From the NCBI GenBank assembly GCA_023428425.1, contig JAEYYP010000055.1:1-10936 (forward strand): 10,936 nucleotides of DNA, written 5' to 3'. Origin of the DNA: Pseudomonadota bacterium (GTDB lineage Bacteria > Pseudomonadota > Alphaproteobacteria > Rhizobiales > Devosiaceae). This document shows positions 1 to 5,581 of the stretch, piece after piece. The position numbers and the translations under genes were made by a program. Position 1 is the first letter of the stretch; each line of letters begins with the position of its first letter. Under the pieces are notes generated by a model. That model saw only the letters and a program-made list of their open reading frames with translations, searched no databases and was not told where the DNA came from.

Positions 1-19
1 GGTTCAGGCAGGCTGAACC
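1..19. repeat. short perfect hairpin at left edge
   Basis: GGTTCAG (1-7) and CTGAACC (13-19) form a perfect 7-bp stem with a 5-base loop, and a CCCCTTTT run follows on the plus strand. It lies downstream of the minus-strand genes that end at 272, so it could be part of a terminator for either direction. The window edge hides the other flank and the T-run is only four bases, so the role is uncertain. Confidence 0.3.
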
Positions 20-271
20 CCCTTTTGAAAACTCAAGACATATGCCCCGTGTTCGGCGCCCGCGGCGGCGAATAGATTGAAGGGACGCCCCGCGTCCCGA
101 CGCCTTCCGGCGCGCCATGGGGCGGAGCCGGGGGCAAGGGCGGCGCAGGCCGGGACCGGAGCCACGCACAGCCGGCATGCCGGCGAGCATGGCGAGGACC
201 CACCCCTTGCGCTCGGTGAGCACCGTGGCATTCACGGGCGGCCGAAATTTACCGAGGCGGCCCGTTCGCCG
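20..271. other. no intact gene; possible frameshifted small ORF
   Basis: No complete gene is convincing here. On the minus strand, a frame starting with GTG at 236 encodes a basic and hydrophobic start (LTERKGWVLAMLAG) with high GC at third codon positions. From about position 180 onward the neighbouring minus-strand frame has the better codon use and runs to a TGA near position 4. Together they could be one small exported protein broken by a frameshift. The product is not recognised, and chance open frames are common in DNA this GC-rich. Confidence 0.2.
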
Positions 272-685
272 TCAGTCGCAGCGGATGTACAGCGAGTTGT
301 TGATCTCGACGGACTTCGGACCCTTTACGAGGACAGATATCGAGCCATCCCCGTCCCCATCGGCCTCAATGGCCGGCTTGCACTTCATGGGCCGAGCACG
401 ATAGGTCGCGCCGTTGACCTTCCACTTCGGTAGCGCGCACACGCAGCGGCCGCCCGAGTCGAACTCGATCCAGCTCTTTTCCGAGACCTCGACCCCAGCG
501 ACGGGGTTCGTGCAGAGCTCCTTGCGCTCGGCGTCGGTCTTCGGTTCCTCATTCGACTTGGGGGATACCCATTTGCCCGGCTCCATCGGCGCCGGCGGCG
601 CGCTTGCGCTCTGAGCGAGCGACTCGGTTGTGAGCAAAGGGAGGAGGAAAAGGGGGCCGAAAGCGACGCGCAGACAAATGTTCAC
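272..685 (-). CDS. small secreted cysteine-containing protein, unknown function
   Basis: This 137-residue protein is not recognised. Residues 1-25 look like a Sec signal peptide: a hydrophobic core (FGPLFLLPLL) followed by SLA-QS, a plausible signal peptidase I site, so the mature protein would be periplasmic or outside the cell. The mature part has a proline-rich start (about 28-40) and cysteines at 58, 81, 83, 102 and 136, including a CVC pair, which suggests disulphides. An acidic DGDGDG stretch lies near 110-114. The start is GTG; it overlaps the resolvase stop as GTGA (682-685). A good Shine-Dalgarno, AGGAGA, lies inside the end of the resolvase gene, so translation is probably coupled. 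Nothing shows a role in recombination. It is real as a reading frame, but its function is open. Confidence 0.65.
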   Translation of the reverse strand: MNICLRVAFGPLFLLPLLTTESLAQSASAPPAPMEPGKWVSPKSNEEPKTDAERKELCTNPVAGVEVSEKSWIEFDSGGRCVCALPKWKVNGATYRARPMKCKPAIEADGDGDGSISVLVKGPKSVEINNSLYIRCD

Positions 686-1236
686 GGCTTCTCCTGCTCC
701 AGTCGGTGGATTGTGGACCGATGAACGCCGAGCGAGGCGGCGATTTCCCGTGCCGACATCCCCTCGGCCCTGAGGCGTTTCACCAAACGCGCCTGATCAC
801 CGTTCAGGGCCGGCGGGCGGCCAAACCGCACGCCCCTCGCCTTTGCGGCCGTGCGACCGTCACCGGTTCGTTCAGCAATCAAGGATCTCTCAAACTCTGC
901 GATACCCGCAAAGATTGTCAAGACCATGCGACCCGCCGGCGTGGTCGTGTCCGCCCATGGCTCGGCCAGGGACCGGAGGCCGGCTCCGGCCGTCGACAAG
1001 CGCTCCGAGATGTCGAGAAGATCGCGGGTGGAGCGTGCCAGCCGGTCGAGGCGCGTCACCGTGACCACATCGCCCACCCGCAATTGGCCCAGCATGGCCT
1101 CGAGCTGAGGCCGCGCACGGACCGCCCCGCTGACCCTCTCCTCGAAGATGCGCTCACACCCGGCTGCCTGCAGCGCCGTGCGTTGTCGGGTCAGATCCTG
1201 GTCGTCGGTCGAGACGCGGGCATATCCGATGCGCAT
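682..1236 (-). CDS. serine recombinase, Tn3 resolvase/invertase family
   Basis: The 184-residue protein has the full resolvase architecture. The N-terminal catalytic domain begins MRIGYARVST, with the nucleophile at S9 and R7 beside it. The TRLDRLARS motif (61-69) supplies the arginines R62, R65 and R68, and EFERSLIAER (114-123) starts the long E helix used for dimerisation. A C-terminal helix-turn-helix (about 146-180, SAREIAASLGVHRSTIHRL) binds DNA. Such enzymes resolve cointegrates or plasmid dimers by a double-strand cut through a phosphoserine link. The start at 1236 was chosen because MRIGYARVS is the family's normal N terminus; longer in-frame starts exist (1269, 1338) but would run into the res-like repeats. 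No tnpA is visible, so this may be a transposon remnant or a plasmid-type stand-alone resolvase. Confidence 0.9.
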   Translation of the reverse strand: MRIGYARVSTDDQDLTRQRTALQAAGCERIFEERVSGAVRARPQLEAMLGQLRVGDVVTVTRLDRLARSTRDLLDISERLSTAGAGLRSLAEPWADTTTPAGRMVLTIFAGIAEFERSLIAERTGDGRTAAKARGVRFGRPPALNGDQARLVKRLRAEGMSAREIAASLGVHRSTIHRLEQEKP

Positions 1237-1245
1237 GAGGAGGCC

Positions 1246-1356
1246 TGTCGCAAAACTTGTCGCAGACATGATCCATTCTGCGACTGATTTTTGCAACGCT
1301 GAAGCTGAGGCGGATCGGGCAGAGCGCCGGTGTCGCAAAAATTAGCACTTTTGCGA
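1246..1356. promoter_or_regulatory. candidate res site (resolvase binding subsites)
   Basis: Immediately upstream of the resolvase start lie several related motifs. TCGCAAAA (1333-1340) and TTTTGCGA (1349-1356) form a perfect inverted repeat with an 8-base spacer. GTCGCAG (1259-1265) and CTGCGAC (1278-1284) form a second inverted repeat with a 12-base spacer. Flanking it are GTCGCAAAA (from about 1247) and its near-reverse TTTTTGCAAC (1288-1297). Tn3-family res sites lie in this position and consist of two or three imperfect inverted repeats of about 24-30 bp, so the size and place fit. The shared half-site would be roughly TGTCGCAAAA. The assignment rests on position and symmetry, not on a match to a known res. 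Confidence 0.55.
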
Positions 1357-1501
1357 AAGACCGGCGAAATGCCTATTGCCCCAAGAGCAGAAGTTCGCTG
1401 CTGCTACTACGAACGACCGTTTTGGGGCCGAAAGAAGACCGGCAGGTTTCAGGCATAAATGAGCCTAAGCAGTCCTAATTTTGAGAGGGCAGGTTGTCGT
1501 C
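1357..1501. other. intergenic, nothing recognised
   Basis: This stretch lies between the res-like repeats and the 3' end of the minus-strand PIN gene. No reading frame with convincing codon use or a family motif was seen. It may mark the junction between the resolvase-carrying element and the defence cargo. Confidence 0.4.
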
Positions 1502-1996
1502 CTAGCCGAGCCGGTACCGTTCCAGCCGGACCCTTACCTCAGCTGCCGGAAGGCGACAGCGAGGGTGCGCCGAGATCGCAGTCAGCCCGGCGTGGAGACG
1601 AGTTACAGGCACGTGTTGGCCGCCTTCGAGCTGGTCACACGCCCAGAGCACACCGTAGCATTCGACCTGTGTGTTGCGAGCAAGCCGGCGGATGCCACCA
1701 TCGCCAGCCAGCAGTGGCCAACCTCGTCCCTCTGCGATCGCGAACGCGAACGTATCGGGAGCCGAGAGCTCCTTCCGATCGCGTCGAAGGCTAGCGGCCC
1801 GACGAAGCTCGTCGGGTGAGAGTTCCTCGACGCGCAGTCCCAACGCGAGCAGCTTGTCGCCCAAAGCCCCGGCGAGCTCGCGCGCGAACAGCAGGTCAGG
1901 CACGGCAAATTCGCAGGGAAGTCGAAACAGATCCTCGATCAGCGCTCCACGGTCGAGGTCAATGATGACCGAGGTATCGGAGACGAGGATGGGCAA
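1502..1996 (-). CDS. PIN-domain protein, probable ribonuclease toxin partner
   Basis: A 164-residue protein with PIN-fold features. The N terminus LVSDTSVIIDLDRG carries the first conserved acidic residue at D7. Further candidates for the metal-binding acidic set are E40 (FARELAGAL), D81 (APDTFAFAIAEG) and D99 (PLLAGDGGIRRLA). The LLAGDG motif near the end of the core is typical of PIN toxins such as VapC, where it helps bind the metal that cuts RNA. The start is TTG at 1996, after the stop of the upstream HTH/ImmA gene (3 bases between); no ATG precedes it in frame without crossing that stop. The two genes are therefore one transcript. HTH-ImmA proteins are known to pair with PIN-like genes in toxin-antitoxin-like loci. 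The last 40 residues or so lie beyond the usual PIN core. Confidence 0.7.
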   Translation of the reverse strand: MPILVSDTSVIIDLDRGALIEDLFRLPCEFAVPDLLFARELAGALGDKLLALGLRVEELSPDELRRAASLRRDRKELSAPDTFAFAIAEGRGWPLLAGDGGIRRLARNTQVECYGVLWACDQLEGGQHVPVTRLHAGLTAISAHPRCRLPAAEVRVRLERYRLG

Positions 1997-1999
1997 GGT

Positions 2000-3064
2000 T
2001 CAGACCACTACTTGATCCAGACGTGCATCCAATTCGCGGACCGAAATGCCGAGAAGTTCGGCGGCGCGCGACTCGCCGATCATGCCCTCCGCCAGCGCAC
2101 GGTAGCACAACCGCTCAAACCGCTTCGGCTCCTCGACCTCCGGGTCGATCGTGGCAGGTTCGGCGAACGGCGCCTTCCGCCATCCTCGTTCAGCAAAAAC
2201 CTTGAACAGTTTGGCGTACGCCGATTGATTGATGATGCCGAGATCCTTGCAGCGATACGTCAGCGCCTGGATGCTGACTCCAAATCGCGATTTCAAAACG
2301 ACCAGTTCGCCGAGGCTGAGCGATGAGCGGTTCGAACCCACCTCCGCCCTCAGGACGTCGGCCGGCATGAGGAAAGCACCGGCAAAGCGATGCGCCGCCT
2401 TCTCCTCATCAACCCCAGCTTTGACCTCCAGCACCAAGTGCCCAAGCTCGTGCGCGAGGTTGAAGCGCTTTCGCTCCGACCAAGTCGAACGCTTTATGAC
2501 AATCACCCGGGCCGCATCCCGCTCCTTACGCCGGACCTTCGCGGCCAATCCATCGATGTCGTCGAGGTCGAGCGAGATCACCTTGATCCCGCGTTCCTCG
2601 AGAAGTTCGGCGAGCTTCGGGATCGGGTCATTGCCCAAACCCCAATCCTCCCGAACTGACCTCGCAGCATCCTCGGCGTCCCGAACGTCGGCGACGGGGT
2701 GCGGTGCGCTTCTGGGACGTTCCCACTCGACGCTCCGGAGATGGAGGAGGTCCTCGACGGCGAGATAGCGCTCGAGCGTGCTGATCGTGCGAGCGCGCAA
2801 CGTCGCTTCTTCCCGGCCCGTCGTGATCGTCTTCTTCCGGAAGTCGACACCTTCGAGGGCGATCTCGTCCTCGGCTAAAAGGTATTCCTCCGTAACATCG
2901 AGGGCACGTGCAATAGCTAGCAGCACGCGCGAGCTGGGCATGTCTTCGTCGCGCTCGTACTTACTGATGGCCTGGGCGGAAACAAGGTCGCCCATGGCGG
3001 CCGCTAGCGCCCTCAGGGACAAGCCCGCGGCGGCGCGAGCGACTTTCAGCTTGCGTCCAATCAT
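2000..3064 (-). CDS. XRE HTH + ImmA/IrrE metallopeptidase fusion regulator
   Basis: This 354-residue protein has an N-terminal XRE/Cro-type helix-turn-helix (about 2-62, including LSLRALAAAMGDLVSAQAIS and a YERDEDMPSS turn). The central to C-terminal ImmA/IrrE domain has the zinc-protease motif HELGH (205-209) and a downstream EEKAAHRFAGAFLMP segment, where E221 is the likely third ligand. A C-terminal tail (about 310-354) follows. ImmA/IrrE proteases cleave repressors after DNA damage or phage signals. The ATG at 3064 was chosen over an in-frame start 24 codons upstream because it begins MIGRKLKVARAAAGLS and has AGGAGAG about 8 bases before it. The gene is divergent from the CBASS operon, 180 bases apart. 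In other CBASS loci separate genes, capH (HTH repressor) and capP (ImmA-like protease), control expression; here both activities sit in one chain. It may equally be the antitoxin half of the PIN pair, or serve both. Confidence 0.85.
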   Translation of the reverse strand: MIGRKLKVARAAAGLSLRALAAAMGDLVSAQAISKYERDEDMPSSRVLLAIARALDVTEEYLLAEDEIALEGVDFRKKTITTGREEATLRARTISTLERYLAVEDLLHLRSVEWERPRSAPHPVADVRDAEDAARSVREDWGLGNDPIPKLAELLEERGIKVISLDLDDIDGLAAKVRRKERDAARVIVIKRSTWSERKRFNLAHELGHLVLEVKAGVDEEKAAHRFAGAFLMPADVLRAEVGSNRSSLSLGELVVLKSRFGVSIQALTYRCKDLGIINQSAYAKLFKVFAERGWRKAPFAEPATIDPEVEEPKRFERLCYRALAEGMIGESRAAELLGISVRELDARLDQVVV

Positions 3065-3082
3065 CGGAACTCTCCTCTGCGT

Positions 3083-3096
3083 CCGGTTTACAACCG
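3083..3096 (-). promoter_or_regulatory. putative operator 1 (TGTAAACCGG, reverse copy)
   Basis: Read on the minus strand this is TGTAAACCGG (3092-3083). It sits inside a small palindrome, CGGTT-TAC-AACCG (3084-3096), with perfect 5-base arms. It lies about 20 bases before the start of the HTH/ImmA gene, where a bound repressor would block that gene's own expression. Confidence 0.5.
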
Positions 3097-3114
3097 TCTC
3101 ATGTGGAAAAAAAA

Positions 3115-3124
3115 TGTAAACCGC
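3115..3124 (+). promoter_or_regulatory. putative operator 2 (TGTAAACCG, forward copy)
   Basis: TGTAAACCGC faces operator 1 as an inverted repeat with 22 bases between them, a distance of roughly three helical turns centre to centre. The arrangement suits two repressor dimers on the same face of the DNA, between the two divergent genes. Confidence 0.5.
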
Positions 3125-3186
3125 CACCCCTTGCAACCAAGCAAAAGACTACCCACTCTAGGTGGAATTGGGCCGGGAGGCCTATT

Positions 3187-3196
3187 TGTAAACCGG
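3187..3196 (+). promoter_or_regulatory. putative operator 3 (TGTAAACCGG, forward copy)
   Basis: A second exact TGTAAACCGG lies 48 bases before the CD-NTase start codon, where binding would obstruct transcription of the CBASS operon. Three copies of a 9-base motif in 115 bases of a control region is not expected by chance. Confidence 0.5.
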
Positions 3197-3244
3197 GCGG
3201 CGTATGCCGGAAGTGGGCGCGGAACAGGCGTCAGAGGGGGGCTT

Positions 3245-4189
3245 ATGGGGCTGAGCAATACCGCGCTGCGCTATTACGATAGCAATGTCCTCCGCCTGCC
3301 GGCGGACAAGCGTAAGGAATATCATGAGCAGGTTGATCGGCTCATCACGGAGCTCTGCAAGAGCGTCCGCGACAAAACCGAGATCAAGATCACTAAGGTC
3401 GTGAAAGCCGGCTCGTTCGCGAAGTTCACGATCCTCCGTAAGACCTCGATCGACCCGGTGGACGTGGATGTGGTGTTTTATATTTCAGAGCGAGACGCGA
3501 GCCAAGAGACGCTCGATACCCTGAACGACCTGATCTACGACCTCCTAACCAAGATTTATCCCAACAAGTCGGTCGAGGACTTCAAGATCCAGCGCAAGGC
3601 TGCGACCGTCACCTTCGTGGGGACGGGGCTCAGCGTCGACATCGTACCGGTAATCGAGGACGAGGCCCGGCCAGGCTATGGTTGGCAGTTCGACTTTCAT
3701 GACGGGTCGAAGATCCAGACCTGCGCCCCATGCCAGATCAAGTTCGTGCGCGACCGCAAGAACCAGGACGCGGATTTCCGAACCCTGGTGCGCATGGCGA
3801 AGAAGTGGCGCAACCACGCGGGCCTCTTGCACCTGAAGTCGTTCGTCATCGAACTGATCATGGCGCACGTGCTGGCGCAGCAGGGGACGGCACGATCAAT
3901 CGAGCAGCGCTTCCGCAATTTCCTCCTTTACATCGCGCAATCGGGTTTGAAGGAGGAGATCCGTTTCCCGGAGAACGTCGCGCCCTTCGGCGCCTTCAAT
4001 GATCCAGTCGTCATCCTCGACCCGGTGTACAGCCTCAACAACGTCGCAAGCCGGATCAGTGAGGCTGAGCGGCAGGAAATCGTCGCCGCTGCGCTGGAGG
4101 CCTGGGAGACGGCCAACTTCGCCTCGGCCGAAGATGACGAAGCGGTTTGGAAGGAGCTCTTCGGACCGCGCTTTAAGACGGAGGACTGA
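3245..4189 (+). CDS. CD-NTase, cyclic oligonucleotide synthase of CBASS
   Basis: A 314-residue nucleotidyltransferase of the cGAS/DncV-like (SMODS) superfamily, which makes the cyclic di- or trinucleotide alarm of CBASS. The catalytic signature is complete: G56-S57 in VKAGSFAKFT, the D-x-D pair D73/D75 in PVDVDVVFYIS, and the third carboxylate D132 in GLSVDIVPVIE. The C-terminal helical half carries FNDPVVILDP and NNVA (251-268), a conserved segment of this group. Pairing with HORMA and TRIP13 genes suggests clade C or D; some such enzymes make cyclic tri-AMP, but the product here cannot be read from sequence. The ATG at 3245 was chosen because it begins MGLSNTALRYYDSN and follows AGAGGGGGG. 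An upstream in-frame start at 3101 would add 48 low-complexity residues encoded by the operator region. It is the first gene of the operon. Confidence 0.92.
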   Translation: MGLSNTALRYYDSNVLRLPADKRKEYHEQVDRLITELCKSVRDKTEIKITKVVKAGSFAKFTILRKTSIDPVDVDVVFYISERDASQETLDTLNDLIYDLLTKIYPNKSVEDFKIQRKAATVTFVGTGLSVDIVPVIEDEARPGYGWQFDFHDGSKIQTCAPCQIKFVRDRKNQDADFRTLVRMAKKWRNHAGLLHLKSFVIELIMAHVLAQQGTARSIEQRFRNFLLYIAQSGLKEEIRFPENVAPFGAFNDPVVILDPVYSLNNVASRISEAERQEIVAAALEAWETANFASAEDDEAVWKELFGPRFKTED

Positions 4190-4193
4190 ATTA

Positions 4194-4688
4194 ATGTCCC
4201 AGACCGCGACGGCGACGGCGACGCACACGACAACCGACGTCGAGAAGGTGGTGCGCCGCGTCACCACCGATCTCGTTATGATCGCTGACAGTTCGGGCGC
4301 GATCACCGCTGACAACGCGCGCGACTACGGCCACGATATCGAGCTACTGGCCAAGAACGGCTATCTCAAGAAGGTCGATGTGACGCTACTGAGCGCCGGT
4401 GTCGAGAAACGGGCTGTGCGCTACGAGGTCAACACTGCTTCAGGCAGCCTTACGTCCAGCCGGCCCGGCGGCGTACTTTGGCCGAAGGTGGCGAGCCCGT
4501 TCCTCAGAATCGTGCTGAGCTACACCTCGGCCTATACCGACGCCGCTCGGCAGAATATGGCGGGAAAACTCAAGATCAGCTGGTCTCCCTCAACCGCGGA
4601 TACCAGCCACAGTGGTCTGTCGGCGAGTGGCGGTCGCGACTATGCCAGCAACAGCTACGGCATGCAGCGCAAGGACTGGGGCGCATGA
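4194..4688 (+). CDS. cap7: bacterial HORMA-domain protein Cap7
   Basis: A 164-residue HORMA protein, the sensor-activator of type III CBASS. Recognised by family-typical segments: DVEKVVRRVTTDLVMIADSSGAIT (about 15-38), HDIELLAKNGYLKKVDVTLLS (47-67), SSRPGGVLWP and the C-terminal TSHSGLSASGGRD and YGMQRKDW, which belong to the mobile safety-belt region. In characterised systems the protein closes around a peptide, then binds and activates the CD-NTase; TRIP13 reopens it. The first 14 residues are Thr/Ala-rich and probably flexible. A GGAGG 9 bases before the ATG and a gap of only 4 bases after the CD-NTase stop place it in the operon. Only one HORMA gene is present, as in the single-HORMA layouts; no Cap8 was found. 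Confidence 0.88.
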   Translation: MSQTATATATHTTTDVEKVVRRVTTDLVMIADSSGAITADNARDYGHDIELLAKNGYLKKVDVTLLSAGVEKRAVRYEVNTASGSLTSSRPGGVLWPKVASPFLRIVLSYTSAYTDAARQNMAGKLKISWSPSTADTSHSGLSASGGRDYASNSYGMQRKDWGA

Positions 4689-5581
4689 GCCAACCTTCTA
4701 TCTTCGATAGCGAAACGCCGCTTCCGGACGACGCCTTGGCTCGGCGCGAAAAGACCCTGCTAGGGTTCGACGCGCGCTACGCTCGTGTTCATGACCAATT
4801 GCGTCTGCTCCTCAACGTCGGACAGTTGGCGGCGTGGAACAAGCAGCACCACGGCGGCAAGCTCGCGCTCTGCGATCTTGTTGCCGAGCAATACCCGCTC
4901 GTCATCTTCCACGGCGACGTCGGCACCGGCAAGACCGCGATGGCCGAGTGCATGGCGAACCGGCTGGTAACGGAAGCGAAGAGCGAGGACTCCATCCTTT
5001 TCAAGCTCAGCAACCGGGTACGTGGCAGCGGCATGGTCGGCGAGATGGGCACGCTCATCGCCGAGGCGTTCCGCAAAGTGGTTCAGTCGGCCGGTAAGCA
5101 TCGGCGGGCAATCCTCATCATCGACGAAGGCGACAGCCTCGCCGCGGCCAGAACCCAGCAACATAGCCATCACGAAGACAAGGTGGCGGTGAACACGCTC
5201 ATTCAGTGCGTCGACGATCTTCGTCAGTATGGCGGTCGGATCGTCGCCTTCCTCTGCACCAACCGGCTCGCTGCGCTGGACGCGGCGCTGCTCCGGCGGG
5301 CTGCCATCATCGAGGAGTTTCGTCGACCCTCGGACGAAGAGCGGCGCCAGCTGTTCGCGATGGATTTGGCCGCCTTGTCGCTCGGTCCTGCCCAGCTTGG
5401 TCAGCTCGTAACCGCGACCGGGGCGCGCGGTGGCCAACCCGCCTGGACCTATTCGGACATCCGCACCCGACTCTACCCCGCGGCTCTTGCCAAGGCTTAT
5501 CCAAAAGATGCGCTGCGCTTCGAGCACATTCATGCTGTCGCGTCGACGCTGAAGGCGTCGCCCGTAATGGAGGATCGCTGA
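4685..5581 (+). CDS. cap6: TRIP13/Pch2-like AAA+ ATPase Cap6
   Basis: A 298-residue AAA+ ATPase that remodels HORMA proteins from closed to open, shutting off CD-NTase activity. Visible motifs: Walker A GDVGTGKT (77-84), a likely pore loop GSGMVGEMG (114-122), Walker B ILIIDEGD with D147/E148, sensor 1 N193 in LCTNR, arginine finger candidates R204/R205 in LLRRAA, and a sensor 2 region YSDIR (256-260). It is shorter than eukaryotic TRIP13, as the bacterial Cap6 proteins are, and has a short N-terminal segment (1-65) in place of a large adaptor domain. The start at 4685 overlaps the cap7 stop as ATGA, with AAGGA 9 bases upstream; longer in-frame starts inside cap7 were rejected because they would translate cap7's other frame. 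Confidence 0.9.
   Translation: MSQPSIFDSETPLPDDALARREKTLLGFDARYARVHDQLRLLLNVGQLAAWNKQHHGGKLALCDLVAEQYPLVIFHGDVGTGKTAMAECMANRLVTEAKSEDSILFKLSNRVRGSGMVGEMGTLIAEAFRKVVQSAGKHRRAILIIDEGDSLAAARTQQHSHHEDKVAVNTLIQCVDDLRQYGGRIVAFLCTNRLAALDAALLRRAAIIEEFRRPSDEERRQLFAMDLAALSLGPAQLGQLVTATGARGGQPAWTYSDIRTRLYPAALAKAYPKDALRFEHIHAVASTLKASPVMEDR

Larger units (their letters stand above)
3065..3244. promoter_or_regulatory. divergent control region of regulator and CBASS operon
   Basis: These 180 bases separate the starts of the minus-strand HTH/ImmA gene and the plus-strand CD-NTase gene, so both promoters must lie here. Three copies of TGTAAACCG are present, listed separately. A run of eight A residues (3107-3114) is flanked by two of the copies. 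TTGCAA (3131-3136) could be a -35 element for the CBASS side, but no good -10 hexamer sits at the right distance, so no promoter is called. The CBASS start has a purine-rich AGAGGGGGG just upstream as ribosome binding site. Confidence 0.6.

Noticed and set aside
3131..3160. TTGCAA with a weak -10 as the CBASS promoter
   Set aside because: No hexamer close to TATAAT lies 16-18 bases downstream; the match is within chance.
3101..3244. N-terminal extension of the CD-NTase by 48 residues
   Set aside because: It would put coding sequence across the operator repeats and adds Gly/Arg-rich, unconserved sequence; the ATG at 3245 has a good ribosome site and gives the usual family N terminus.
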